Assembly: GCA_041391725.1 (NCBI GenBank)
Contig: JAWKNL010000001.1
Span: forward strand, 1-64,000
DNA length: 64,000 bases
Direction of reading: 5' to 3'
From: JAGQVA01 sp041391725
GTDB lineage: Bacteria; Bacteroidota; Bacteroidia; J057
The translations under genes were made by a program, and so were the position numbers. Below the pieces are notes generated by a model that saw only the letters and a list, made by a program, of their open reading frames with translations, was not told where the DNA came from and did no database searches. Below, one piece after another: positions 55,720 to 64,000 of the stretch (position 1 is the first letter of the stretch; each line of letters starts with the position of its first letter).

Positions 55720-55740
55720 AGGGGTGTTAGTTTAAAAATT

Positions 55741-56994
55741 CTACAAATGGATATCAGAATGCGGGACTCTGATTTCCCGGGAGCGATATTTTTCTGTGAT
55801 TTCAAATATTCTGGAGAGTATATGTTGTTCTTCCCGGTCAAAAGGGATGCCCTTTCTCAGCATCACGGTTTCTGCCACTTCAAAGGCTTTTTCCAGCCGG
55901 TAAGTAGTGAGTTCATCCCCCCCTCCCCAGGAAAAGTCGGGAATATATGACCTGTGAAATCCTGATCCAAATATGTTGGCAAAAACGCCTGCAACAGTAC
56001 CTGTATTAAACATGGTATTGATACTGCATTTACTGTGGTCGCCCATCATGAGTCCACAAAACTGAAGTCCCGAATCCCGGAAACTTTCAGTAGGGTAGTG
56101 CCAGAGTTTGATATTGCCGTAGTTGTTTTTAAGGTTGGATGCATTGGTATCTGCCCCCAGATTGCACCAGTATCCGAGGACGGCATTGCCCAGATACCCT
56201 TCATGTCCTTTGTTGGAATAGCCCATTATGACAGAATTGGCGATTTCACCGCCCACTTTCGAGTGCGGGCCGATGGTGGTATCGCCGCGAAGTTTTGCCC
56301 CCATATTTACATGTGCATAGTCACATATGGCGTGGCTACGGCGTATAATGGATCCTTCGTTGATTTCCACATTTTTTCCCAGAAAAACCGGCCCGTCTTC
56401 GGCATTAATAATTGCCGCTTTCACTTTTACCCCTGTGCTTACAAACAGGTTGTCGGCGCCGTATATTCGGGTGTGCGGGTCATCAATCGTAGCAGATGTC
56501 TCTGTACGTGTGATCAACTCAAAATCAAAAGCAATCCACTGGTCGTTTTCCCTGAAAATATCGGGAAGGTTTCTTATTGCTGGAGGAGAAAGCCGGATGA
56601 ATTGCCGTTTTAATCCCAGAGATTCCAGCAGGTTGGCATCAATGATTCCATTGTGATATACAGGTAAACGTGAAGGCGAGAACCGGGCTACCAGCACTTC
56701 GTTATGTTCATTGAGGTAGTAGGTATCAGGTGCTGCCTCATTGACCAGCCGGCGCAATTCCGACTGGGGGAGGAATTTGCCATTTATCCAGAGGGCTTCC
56801 TGAGTGACCGGCAGCGGATCGTTGTACCTGATTTCGAGATAGTCATAGGCAATACGCAGGCAGGATTTGCCTGTTGTACGGTTCCAACGCTCTGTCTGTG
56901 TAAAAATACCCTTGCGCAGTTCAAAAACCGGGCGGGTGAAAGTAAACGGAAGCAGGTCGAAATGGGTGGCGTCTTCGAAAAGGATATAGGTCAT
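55741..56994 (-). CDS. GlmU-like putative sugar nucleotidyltransferase
   Basis: A 417-residue protein of the Bacteroidota GlmU-like family. The N-terminal half starts YILFEDATHFDLLPFTFTRPVFELRKG. The C-terminal half is a left-handed beta-helix of hexapeptide repeats (INEGSIIRRSHAICDYAHVNMGAKLRGDTTIG, residues about 200-330), as in acetyltransferases. It lacks the canonical GTAM-type nucleotide loop of GlmU in what I can read, so activity is uncertain. It is the first gene of a likely operon with tpiA and the M28 peptidase. Confidence 0.82.
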   Translation of the reverse strand: MTYILFEDATHFDLLPFTFTRPVFELRKGIFTQTERWNRTTGKSCLRIAYDYLEIRYNDPLPVTQEALWINGKFLPQSELRRLVNEAAPDTYYLNEHNEVLVARFSPSRLPVYHNGIIDANLLESLGLKRQFIRLSPPAIRNLPDIFRENDQWIAFDFELITRTETSATIDDPHTRIYGADNLFVSTGVKVKAAIINAEDGPVFLGKNVEINEGSIIRRSHAICDYAHVNMGAKLRGDTTIGPHSKVGGEIANSVIMGYSNKGHEGYLGNAVLGYWCNLGADTNASNLKNNYGNIKLWHYPTESFRDSGLQFCGLMMGDHSKCSINTMFNTGTVAGVFANIFGSGFHRSYIPDFSWGGGDELTTYRLEKAFEVAETVMLRKGIPFDREEQHILSRIFEITEKYRSREIRVPHSDIHL

Positions 56995-57018
56995 GGTTGG
57001 AGATTTTGAGGTAAAAAT

Positions 57019-57053
57019 AACATAAAAAGAGCAGTTCTTCAGAACTGCTCTTT
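57019..57053 (-). terminator. Strong intrinsic terminator of rpmE2
   Basis: AAAGAGCAGTTCT and AGAACTGCTCTTT (57026-57053) form a perfect 13-bp stem with a 2-base TC gap, so the real loop takes a few inner bases. T-rich sequence follows on the minus strand. It is also symmetric enough to act on the plus strand. Confidence 0.88.
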
Positions 57054-57085
57054 GCTAAATCTTTCCTCAAAAGCAGGTAACCGCC

Positions 57086-57340
57086 CTACTTTTTATTTTT
57101 ATTGCCATAGCGGCTGTAAAACTTGTCCACGCGGCCCGCTGTGTCAACCAGTTTTTGTTTACCGGTGAAGAATGGGTGGGAATCACTTGAAATTTCCAGC
57201 TTTACCAGCGGGTATTCCTTGCCATCATCCCAGGTGATGGTTTCTTTGGTTTTTACAGTGGAGCGGGTTTTAAAGGAATAATCAGTGGAAATATCCTTAA
57301 AAATTACGTCTCTGTATTCGGGATGAATGTCCTTTTTCAT
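57086..57340 (-). CDS. rpmE2: 50S ribosomal protein L31, type B
   Basis: An 84-residue ribosomal protein. MKKDIHPEYRDVIFKDISTDYSFKTRST and the C-terminal HPFFTGKQKLVDTAGRVDKFYSRYG are the type B signatures; the zinc-binding CxxC of type A L31 is absent. It has its own strong terminator. Type B L31 is the usual form in this phylum, where it is not always zinc-regulated. Confidence 0.96.
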   Translation of the reverse strand: MKKDIHPEYRDVIFKDISTDYSFKTRSTVKTKETITWDDGKEYPLVKLEISSDSHPFFTGKQKLVDTAGRVDKFYSRYGNKNKK

Positions 57341-57413
57341 TTTACTCTGAATTTTTGCCCTGCAAAGATAAAAGAAGGATTAATAATAAACAATTGTGAA
57401 AGGTAAATTTTCG

Positions 57414-57445
57414 TTTGGGTGTTGATAAGGAAAATCCTATTTTTG
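57414..57445 (+). promoter_or_regulatory. Bacteroidota-type promoter
   Basis: TTTG at 57414-57417 and TATTTTTG at 57438-57445 match the -33 and -7 elements with a 20-base gap. The start at 57469 follows 24 bases later. The spacing and distance are the same as at proS. Confidence 0.68.
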
Positions 57446-57468
57446 CTTTCGACGCTGTACTTTCGCCT

Positions 57469-57879
57469 ATGAATGGAAGACTGATAACCGGTATATTAAT
57501 TTTATTAAACATTCTCGTCCTGACTTTCTGGGTACAGGGGCAGAATGTACTTCTCAATTATTTTAACCTTTCCTCCGATGGCGCAGATATTCTGCTGGAG
57601 TGGGAATTGCCGGATGAGGCCAACGTAGTTGAATACCGGCTTTTTCGCCGCGTAAATGAAGATACCAATCAGGATCATGTGGTCACTATCCCCTCTGACG
57701 GTAGCGGCAAATACCAATACCTCGACGATGGTATTTTTAAAACTACTTCCCGTGTTATTCATTATGACCTTCAGATCGTAACCAGCGCCAAATCCTTTAC
57801 TTTTACCAGCAGCGTCTCCCATAATCCGACCTCCATACAGCGAACCTGGGGAAGTATAAAGTCTATGTTTAAGCCGTAA
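57469..57879 (+). CDS. Small exported FN3-like protein of unknown function
   Basis: A 136-residue protein with a signal sequence (ITGILILLNILVLTFWVQGQ). The mature part (LSSDGADILLEWELPDEANVVEYRLFRR, YLDDGIFK, VIHYDLQIVT) has the strand and Trp/Tyr pattern of one fibronectin type III module, ending in a short basic tail. I chose ATG 57469 because of the promoter at 57414-57445. It lies 32 bases upstream of the DUF1460 gene on the same strand and may share its transcript. No T9SS tail is present. Confidence 0.75.
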   Translation: MNGRLITGILILLNILVLTFWVQGQNVLLNYFNLSSDGADILLEWELPDEANVVEYRLFRRVNEDTNQDHVVTIPSDGSGKYQYLDDGIFKTTSRVIHYDLQIVTSAKSFTFTSSVSHNPTSIQRTWGSIKSMFKP

Positions 57880-57911
57880 ATTCCCGGCAAATCATACTTT
57901 TTGCAGAATTA

Positions 57912-58784
57912 ATGCTTATGATCCGTTTGAAATCGCTCCAATCCGGGCTGGCTTTTGCCGCTCTTTTTCTTTTTGCTTTGCCGGCTTTCACTCAGGTGTT
58001 TTGTACGCCTGACAATAAATCCCGCTGCGAAAATCTGCTTTCCGACCTCCAAAAAGAAAACTGGCAGAATCTCCCCATTCATGCCGTGGCAACCAGCATC
58101 GGGCAGCGTTTCCTGGGTACCCCTTATGTAGCCAAAACCCTGGAGATAGAAGGGGAGGAGCAACTGGTGGTCGAGCTTTCGGGACTGGATTGTACCACAT
58201 TCCTTGAAAACATAGTCGTGTTTTCACGCCTGGCCAGACAAAACCGGCTGAATTACGACGATTACCTCGCCGAACTTGAACACCTGCGCTACCGCAATGG
58301 AAAAGAAGAGGGCTATCCTTCCCGGCTTCACTATTTTTCTGACTGGATTTATCAGAACGCACAAAAAGGCATTGTTGAAGATGTTACCCAGGCATGTGGC
58401 GGCCAGCCCTATGTCAAGCCTATACAGTTTATGTCCACTCATACCTCCGCCTACCGCCAACTGGCAGATCCGTCTTTTGTAAAAGAAATCCAGGCGACTG
58501 AGAAGGAGATCAGTGCAAGAAATTATTACTACATCCCCAAAGCTGAAATCGCCCGCAATCAGGATAAAATCCACAGCGGCGACCTTATTGCTATTACCAC
58601 TTCTATTGCCGGACTAGATATTGTACATGTGGGCGTAGCAGTAAAACAAAACGGACAGACGCATCTCCTTCACGCCTCCACCGGTTCGATGAAGGTGGAA
58701 GTCTCCGAAAAAACACTCTCCGATTATCTCGCGGGCAACAAAAGCCAGTCGGGAATCATGGTCTGCCGCCTGAAAGAAATATAA
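57912..58784 (+). CDS. DUF1460 (NlpC/P60-like amidase) exported protein
   Basis: A 290-residue protein with a signal peptide (GLAFAALFLFALPAFTQ). ELSGLDCTTFLENIVVFSRLA holds the nucleophile Cys of the NlpC/P60-like DUF1460 family, and VHVGVAVKQNGQTHLLHAS holds the His. Members of this family are N-acetylmuramoyl-L-alanine amidase-like enzymes that act on peptidoglycan. A start at ATG 57912 (MLMIRL) or 57918 (MIRL) is possible. It is followed by a possible terminator and then the convergent ROK kinase. Confidence 0.88.
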   Translation: MLMIRLKSLQSGLAFAALFLFALPAFTQVFCTPDNKSRCENLLSDLQKENWQNLPIHAVATSIGQRFLGTPYVAKTLEIEGEEQLVVELSGLDCTTFLENIVVFSRLARQNRLNYDDYLAELEHLRYRNGKEEGYPSRLHYFSDWIYQNAQKGIVEDVTQACGGQPYVKPIQFMSTHTSAYRQLADPSFVKEIQATEKEISARNYYYIPKAEIARNQDKIHSGDLIAITTSIAGLDIVHVGVAVKQNGQTHLLHASTGSMKVEVSEKTLSDYLAGNKSQSGIMVCRLKEI

Positions 58785-58787
58785 AAT

Positions 58788-58814
58788 AAGGGCCCTCCGC
58801 CAAAGAAGGCCCTT
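58788..58814 (+). terminator. Possible terminator of the DUF1460 gene
   Basis: AAGGGCC (58788-58794) and GGCCCTT (58808-58814) form a 7-bp stem, 4 bases after the stop. The T run after it is weak (TTCTGCG), so it is less certain than the others. Confidence 0.45.
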
Positions 58815-58873
58815 CTGCGTGTTAACCAGCGTCAGAGCTGAGTTGAAATAATAAATTTTCCTTAATCGCGGCC

Positions 58874-59830
58874 TTATATCTCTTTCCAGACCATGGCACT
58901 TGCGCCCAGAATGGCTGCATTCACATCCGGAAGCCCCGATGGCACGATTTTTACCTTGTTCTTATAGATGGCAAGAAGGTTGTTTTCCATGTGCCGGTAG
59001 GTGGGATCCAAAATCCATTTTCCCGCCTTTGCTACACCGCCAAACAGGAAGATGGCCTTGGGACTCAGGTAGGCCACCGCATCAGAAAGACTTTCTCCAA
59101 GGATTTTTCCTGTATATTCAAATGCCTCCATGGCAACCGGATCGCCATTCTCTGCCGCTTCAAATATATCCTTGGGGGTAAGTTTTTCGGGTATAATATG
59201 CGCCAGCGGGCTGTCTTCTGTCGAACCTGCCAGCAGTTCCTGTACCGTAAGTACCAGCCCTCGAGCGGAGGCATAGGTTTCCACGCAACCCTTCCTTCCA
59301 CATGTACACATTCTCCCGCCTCTGATCGCACATACATGGCCAAACTCGCCTGCAAATCCATCGTGCCCATATACCAGTTCGCCATTTACCACAAAACCGC
59401 TTCCTACGCCTGTGCCCAACGTGATCATGATAAAATCTTTGATTCCCTTGGCTCCACCATAAATCATTTCTCCTATGGCTGCCGCATTGGCATCATTGGT
59501 AAGAACGATCGGAACATTGGGAAAATACTTTCCAAAAAGATCTGTCATAGGAATTACGCCTTTCCACTTGAGGTTGGGAGCGTATTCGATGGTTCCTTTA
59601 AAATAATTTCCATTGGGCGCACCTATACCTACCCCTTTTACTTCAACCGGTTCGGGCAGTGATTCGATCAGGCTAAGAATGGCATTAGAAACTACCCTTA
59701 CATATTCTTCTACATCCTCGTACTTGGGCGTAGAAAGGGAAGTCTCGGCCAATGCATTTCCATGCTGATCTACAATCCCGTATTTGGTGTTGGTACCGCC
59801 AATGTCTATACCTATTGCTACCGGAGTCAT
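58874..59830 (-). CDS. ROK-family sugar kinase
   Basis: A 318-residue ATP-dependent sugar kinase. The phosphate-binding IGIDIGGTNTKYGIVD opens the protein, and the ROK zinc site GHVCAIRGGRMCTCGRKGCVE is at about residues 166-186. The substrate-site GAPNGNYFKGTIEYAPNL is present. It follows the MFS transporter gene by 26 bases on the same strand, so the two should be cotranscribed and controlled by the operator at 61331-61350. Its likely role is to phosphorylate the imported sugar; glucose, N-acetylglucosamine or fructose are all possible for ROK enzymes. Confidence 0.93.
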   Translation of the reverse strand: MTPVAIGIDIGGTNTKYGIVDQHGNALAETSLSTPKYEDVEEYVRVVSNAILSLIESLPEPVEVKGVGIGAPNGNYFKGTIEYAPNLKWKGVIPMTDLFGKYFPNVPIVLTNDANAAAIGEMIYGGAKGIKDFIMITLGTGVGSGFVVNGELVYGHDGFAGEFGHVCAIRGGRMCTCGRKGCVETYASARGLVLTVQELLAGSTEDSPLAHIIPEKLTPKDIFEAAENGDPVAMEAFEYTGKILGESLSDAVAYLSPKAIFLFGGVAKAGKWILDPTYRHMENNLLAIYKNKVKIVPSGLPDVNAAILGASAMVWKEI

Positions 59831-59856
59831 ATATATTATCTTTTATTATTGTTTAC

Positions 59857-61301
59857 TTATTCCTGTGCTGCCACTTCCGGTGCCTTTCCTATTTTATATC
59901 CGCGAAGCCCGTAAAACAGAATGTATATATAACACAATACAGGCACCAGAAACGAAATCTGCAATCCGGCTGCGTCGGCAACTGCTCCCTGAACCACCGG
60001 CACCAGCGCACCTCCCAGAATCATCATGACCAGAAGAGACGAACCCTGAGAAGTATATTTTCCCAGACCATCGATCGAAAGGGTAAAAATATTGGACCAC
60101 ATAATCGAATTAAAAAGGCCGATGCCGATGACTGTCCACATGGCGATGGCTCCTCCCGTAAAAACAGTGATTAACAGCAACACGATGTTGACTGCGCCAA
60201 AAACTGCCAGGGTACGTGCCGGGAAAGATTTGCCCAATACAAATGCGCCGATATTGGCCGCGATAAACAAAAGGAACGGAAGAACGGAGAGGAGACTAAG
60301 CGTAAAATTGCTTTTCACCAATGCTGCAAAAAATACAAAAGCAAAAACTGCCAGCGCAATGGCAACCATCGTGATAAACAATCGCTGATCCAGTTTTTTG
60401 GAAAGGGATGCTGCTCCCAGGAACCGCCCGATCATGGCGCCACCCCAGTAGAATGCGAGAAAAATGTCCGCCTCATTCGCCTTTAGTCCACCAATTTCTT
60501 CAAGTCCGAGGTAATTGATCAGCGAACTGCCGATGGTTACTTCACCTCCCACATAACAGAATATGGCAAACATACCGAAGACCAGATAGGGATATTTGAG
60601 CGCTCCGAGACCGGGTTCTACACTTTCTGAGTCAATATGCGGAAGATTGGTAAACCAGATAATGACCCCTACAAGTACAAACATGGCGGCAAAAACCAGG
60701 TAAAGTGTTTTGACCGATTCAGCCGTAAGTGTGCCGGAGGCATCGACAAAAAAATCAAACACAAAATATCCGCCGATAAGTGGCGCAATCGTAGTTCGAA
60801 GGAATTGAAAGCCTGTGCCAGGTTTAGCCGGCTGGAGGCCGTGCGTGAAGGCCCGAGTATCGCCACGTAGGGGTTGGCAGCGATCTGCAACAGGGTAAAA
60901 CCTATCCCCAACAGAAAAAGCGCTGCCAGAAAATATCCGTATATCTGGTTATGGGCAGCCGGATAAAAAAGCACACAGGCGATTGCCGAAATTCCCAGTC
61001 CGGCCATAATGCCGTTTTTATAACCAAGTTTTTGAATTGGGTCACCTGCCGTTGCAGAGATAATAAAATAAATTGCCGACCCTACAAAGTAGGCTCCGAA
61101 GAAGGCAAATTGAACCAGAAATGCCTGAGTATAATTCAGGTCAAAAACCTCTTTTAAATATGGAATGAGAATGTCATTCATGCAGGTAATAAATCCCCAC
61201 ATAAAAAACAGCAGAAACATGGTGTATAATGCAGCAGGTTTTGCTTCCGCATAACCTGACTGGGTGGAAGTATTTCCGGATGGGGTAGATGTAGTAGCCA
61301 T
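59857..61301 (-). CDS. FucP/NagP-type sugar:H+ symporter (MFS), one frameshift
   Basis: The start at 61301 gives LYTMFLLFFMWGFITCMNDILIPYLKEVFDLNYTQ, the N-terminal signature of the FucP/GluP/NagP sugar symporter family. The frame is lost at 60797 and continues in another to 59857. Adding one C to the single C at 60797 (plus strand) joins NLAQAFNSF to GTTIAPLIGGYFVF and restores about 481 residues with twelve hydrophobic segments. A consensus deletion is likely. It carries sugar inwards with protons. The 14-bp palindromic operator core lies 31 bases upstream of its start, so it is almost certainly controlled by the LacI regulator at 62810. Substrate is uncertain. Confidence 0.85.
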
Positions 61302-61330
61302 TTGTTAAACTTGAATAGATTGTCTGACCA

Positions 61331-61350
61331 AACTAAATCGATTTAGCCAA
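61331..61350 (-). promoter_or_regulatory. LacI-family operator upstream of the MFS transporter
   Basis: The core CTAAATCGATTTAG (61333-61346) is a perfect 14-bp palindrome. The 20 bases at 61331-61350 recur, inverted, at 62740-62759 upstream of the LacI gene. The site is 30 bases from the transporter start, a position where a bound repressor would block transcription. Confidence 0.85.
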
Positions 61351-61360
61351 AAAAACAATA

Positions 61361-62626
61361 CTAGTAATTCGGAATTCGCTGGAGCGCGAGGTTTACCTCC
61401 GATATTTTTACATTGTTGTTGAAGGTCTGGATAAGGCGCTTCAGTTTTTCATCCAGCTCCTGGCGCTTCTTATCTACCTTGGCAGAATCTCTCGACAATG
61501 ATTTGCTTTTGTCCAGAATCTCCATCAGCCGGGTGTGGTATAGTTTGTAGGTGGAAATATACTCATTAGAAATAGACTCCAGTTCCTGCTGAATAAATTG
61601 CGCCTGGTTTGCTGCGTATAGCGGGTAATTAAACCGGGGCTCGTTGAGTGCCTTCTGGTAGTCGATATTTCCTCTTCTGTCTTTATGCTCGTTGATAATG
61701 CCATCCAGAAGGGCCGGCAGTTCTTCTGGCCGGTAATACCTGCCCGTGGTCTCATGAATGGAAGGCGCAGGCTGACTGGCAGGGTTAAAAGTCGGATGCA
61801 GGGTGGATACTCTGTCATTGACAAAAGCTTCCATTACCGTACGCAGTGCTTCTGTTTTTACTTTGAGTTTGTCCAGGTTGGAATTAAAATCATAACTCGC
61901 GCGGGCAAGTGCTTCATAATGGTTGATATACTTGTTCAGGCCGGCTTTAAAGTCTTTCAGATCATCCACCGTTACATCTTTCTCTTTTACAACCGTGCTG
62001 GAAACAAGATCTACTACTGCACTGATTGAACTTAGGGCAGGAACCGAACTGGTGAGGGCCGTGGTAATCGGACTTTCTACAATGGTTTTTACGATTTCCA
62101 GAAATTTGCCCGGGTTGCGGTCATTGAATCTGGGATTGTCCTTAATAATCTGCTGTTCAATCAGGGTGATGATTTCGGTATTGAGCGAAAAACCCAGTTC
62201 TTCATTGGTCGGACTGTTGAGCAACCCTACATCATTGAGGTATTCTGACTGTGCCAGGGCGGCATCGATGGCGTCAAAACTGTTGGTCGCTGACCGGATA
62301 AAGCGCGCGGTGGTTACTATTTTATCCTTTTTGGTGCGAAGCCGCGATTCTTTGGAGAGGAGGTCACTTTCTGTAAGTTTATTGACCTGCTGAAGGCTGG
62401 TACTCAGATCAGTATTCAATCCTGAAATCTGGTTTTGTACATTTTTGTAATTGGTTTTTACCTTATTCAGCGAATCTTCCAGCGCGACTTTTTCTGCCTG
62501 AAGAATAAAATACTGCTTATAAATATTGGCAACGGAATCAGACAGTGACTGCCCGTTTCCTTTTTGGGCGGAAAGAATGAAGGCAGTAAATGCCACTGTA
62601 ATAATGAATTTAGCTTTGATACGCAT
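61361..62626 (-). CDS. Exported coiled-coil protein of unknown function
   Basis: A 421-residue protein. I chose ATG 62626 (MRIKAKFIITVAFTAFILSA) because it gives a good signal peptide. The N-terminal 60-110 region (LQAEKVALEDSLNKVKTNYKNVQNQI) and the C-terminal DKSKSLSRDSAKVDKKRQELDEKL are heptad-like coiled coils; the middle is helical with a short hydrophobic stretch (PITTALTSSVPALSSISAVVDLVSS). No catalytic motif is visible. It ends 14 bases before the operator of the transporter and is not clearly part of the sugar regulon. I do not recognise a family. Confidence 0.78.
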   Translation of the reverse strand: MRIKAKFIITVAFTAFILSAQKGNGQSLSDSVANIYKQYFILQAEKVALEDSLNKVKTNYKNVQNQISGLNTDLSTSLQQVNKLTESDLLSKESRLRTKKDKIVTTARFIRSATNSFDAIDAALAQSEYLNDVGLLNSPTNEELGFSLNTEIITLIEQQIIKDNPRFNDRNPGKFLEIVKTIVESPITTALTSSVPALSSISAVVDLVSSTVVKEKDVTVDDLKDFKAGLNKYINHYEALARASYDFNSNLDKLKVKTEALRTVMEAFVNDRVSTLHPTFNPASQPAPSIHETTGRYYRPEELPALLDGIINEHKDRRGNIDYQKALNEPRFNYPLYAANQAQFIQQELESISNEYISTYKLYHTRLMEILDKSKSLSRDSAKVDKKRQELDEKLKRLIQTFNNNVKISEVNLALQRIPNY

Positions 62627-62739
62627 GGACAAAAGGGGTTTGACTGGAAACAAAATGCTTGGTAAAGCAAATATAAAATTTTTCAGTCCTTCTTTTCCTG
62701 ATGCCTGAAATAAATCCTTTGCCCCTGAGCGACATTCGG

Positions 62740-62759
62740 TTGGCTAAATCGATTTAGTT
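62740..62759 (+). promoter_or_regulatory. LacI-family operator upstream of the LacI gene
   Basis: Inverted copy of the 20 bases at 61331-61350, with the same core CTAAATCGATTTAG at 62744-62757. It lies 50 bases upstream of the LacI start, consistent with autoregulation. Confidence 0.85.
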
Positions 62760-62809
62760 ATCTTGAGAAAAATTATGTACCTTTCAACAGTCTGTTTCTC
62801 TTAACTTCT

Positions 62810-63847
62810 ATGAAAAGGACTTCACTGGCTGATATTGCAGATGCACTGGGGGTTTCCCGTACGCTTGTATCTATGGTATTAAACCACAGGGGGGATAAAA
62901 ATGGTATCAGTAAAGAAACACAGGCGCGGGTGTGGGAGAAAGCCGTAGAACTCAACTACCAGCCCAACCGGATGGCCCGGGGCCTCCGGCTCGGCAAATC
63001 CAACACGATCGGATTGATTGTCGCCGATATTTCCAACTCTTTTTATGCCCGTATTGCCCGAAGTATTGAGGATGAGGCTTCCCGCCAGGGCTACCAATTG
63101 CTTGTCTCCAGTTCTGACGAAAAAGAAAGAAGGGAAACAGACCTGATCTCGCGGTTTCTGGAGCGACAGGTGGATGGACTTATTATTGCGAGTACACTAA
63201 AAAATACTACAGCGCTTGCAGAACTCGCCGACCAGCAAGTGCCTTTTGTACTCATCGACAGGTATTTCCCGGGTTTTCGCACCAACTATGTCGTCGTTGA
63301 TAATGCCGCTGCTTCGGCAGAAATGGTCTCCCACCTGATTCGGGCAGGATACCGCAGAATCGCTCTGCTTAGCATCGCTCCTGGGCATATCAGCACTATG
63401 CGCGATCGCATTGCCGGCTACCGCACAGCCCTTGACGATCACAATATTCCTTATGACCACGATATTGTAAAGGAAATTGCATTTGAAAACCTGCACGATG
63501 AAGTAAAAAATACATTAGGCAATTTCCTATCTTCTCCTCAGCGGGTGGATGCAGTGTTTGCGCTAAACAACCACCTGATGGTGGCTTGCCTGGAAGCTCT
63601 GGCAGATTACAACCTTGTATTGCCCCGGGAGTTGGGCCTGGCGAGCTTTGACGATGAGAATCTGTTTCGGTTTTGTCAGCCTCCACTCACAGCCATTTCT
63701 CAGCCTGTAATGGAAATCGGCAAAAAAGCATTTGAGATTCTGATTTTGGAAATCAATCAAAATAATACTACTTACAACGATCATCAGGTGGTTCTCGGTA
63801 CCCGGCTGGAGGCCCGCGAGAGCAGCAGCGGGAAAGCAAAGGTGTGA
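62810..63847 (+). CDS. LacI-family transcriptional regulator
   Basis: A 345-residue sugar-responsive repressor. The N-terminal HTH (SLADIADALGVSRTLVSMVLNHRGD, residues 5-29) is followed by the hinge (VELNYQPNRMARGLR) and a periplasmic-binding-like domain starting NTIGLIVADISNSFYARI. FALNNHLMVACLEAL and GLASFDDENLF are the usual ligand-domain motifs. A matching operator lies upstream of this gene and another upstream of the MFS transporter, so it probably represses both until its sugar is present. The next gene, starting 22 bases downstream, is an aspartylglucosaminidase-like hydrolase. Confidence 0.93.
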   Translation: MKRTSLADIADALGVSRTLVSMVLNHRGDKNGISKETQARVWEKAVELNYQPNRMARGLRLGKSNTIGLIVADISNSFYARIARSIEDEASRQGYQLLVSSSDEKERRETDLISRFLERQVDGLIIASTLKNTTALAELADQQVPFVLIDRYFPGFRTNYVVVDNAAASAEMVSHLIRAGYRRIALLSIAPGHISTMRDRIAGYRTALDDHNIPYDHDIVKEIAFENLHDEVKNTLGNFLSSPQRVDAVFALNNHLMVACLEALADYNLVLPRELGLASFDDENLFRFCQPPLTAISQPVMEIGKKAFEILILEINQNNTTYNDHQVVLGTRLEARESSSGKAKV

Positions 63848-63868
63848 GAATCCGCAAACATTTTCCAT

Positions 63869-64000
63869 ATGCCAGACAGAAGATCATTTATCAGGCTCTC
63901 CGCAATGGGAGCTGCATTTACGGGGAGTCTGCTTGAGGCTTGCGCCCAGACCTCCAACTCAGGAAAAGTTACTCAACCGGTTGTGATTTCGACCTGGCGG
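63869..64000 (+). CDS. Start of an N4-(beta-N-acetylglucosaminyl)-L-asparaginase-like gene (partial)
   Basis: Only 44 codons are inside the window. They read MPDRRSFIRLSAMGAAFTGS, a twin-arginine-type signal with a Cys (LLEAC) that could be a lipobox, then VTQPVVISTWR. QPVVISTW is the start of the mature Ntn-hydrolase domain of the glycosylasparaginase family in Bacteroidota, which cuts the GlcNAc-Asn bond of N-glycans. The gene runs off the end of the window. It begins 22 bases after the LacI gene on the same strand and may share its transcript. Confidence 0.65.
   Translation, partial: MPDRRSFIRLSAMGAAFTGSLLEACAQTSNSGKVTQPVVISTWR

Noticed and set aside
58991..59662. 223-codon plus-strand frame opposite the ROK kinase
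   Set aside because: Antisense to conserved ROK motifs; no independent support.

Overview
The window looks like a chromosomal segment of a gliding, gliding-related or filamentous member of the Bacteroidota, perhaps Saprospiria-like; the rank below phylum is inference. The evidence is four proteins with type A T9SS sorting tails (YPNP-type), one with a gliding-motility/CHU_C type B tail after ten SprB-type repeats, TTTG-N19/20-TAnnTTTG promoters, a type B L31 and a Bacteroidota-style Lgt. I saw no rRNA, tRNA, CRISPR array or insertion sequence.

Layout. 39-7315: two divergent genes, a T9SS-sorted BNR/beta-helix protein and a quinohaem PQQ dehydrogenase with a CxxCH cytochrome domain, both broken by many frame changes. 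7325-12155: TlpA-type thioredoxin lipid/periplasm protein, a small HTH-like protein, a FadL-like outer-membrane barrel and a Tyr/Gly/Asn-rich lipoprotein. 12437-20509: proS, GH31 glucosidase with glpD, rluD with lgt. 20569-28999: a 1605-residue SprB-repeat surface protein and a large M43-like protein whose zinc motif is degenerate. 29477-33080: GroES-like protein, cyclophilin lipoprotein, recA, floA. 33214-35206: three tandem MarR paralogues, each with its own terminator. 35610-43766: an apparent three-gene operon made of a CHAT protease-like protein, a MoxR AAA+ ATPase and a giant membrane protein with CoxE-like N-terminus, PKD, vWA-like, TPR, WD40 and WG modules. 43879-53347: UbiD decarboxylase, Omp28-like and M43 secreted proteins, aldehyde dehydrogenase, sialidase, AstE/aspartoacylase-like protein. 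53357-58784: M28 peptidase, tpiA, GlmU-like protein, rpmE2, two exported proteins. 58874-64000: a sugar locus with ROK kinase, FucP/NagP-type MFS transporter, a coiled-coil exported protein, a LacI regulator and the start of an aspartylglucosaminidase-like gene.

The best candidate for an unusual system is the CHAT-MoxR-vWA-like operon. It resembles the NTP-dependent MoxR/vWA conflict systems predicted in filamentous and colonial bacteria, but here the vWA partner is fused to three membrane segments, two PKD domains and very long WD40 and WG sensor arrays. The sugar locus carries the same 20-bp palindromic operator upstream of both the LacI gene and the transporter gene, which defines a small regulon.

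A caution runs through the window. Four separate frame breaks (about 6718, 11127, 40978, 60797) can each be repaired by adding one base to a short homopolymer, so consensus deletion errors are likely and some split genes here are probably intact in the organism.
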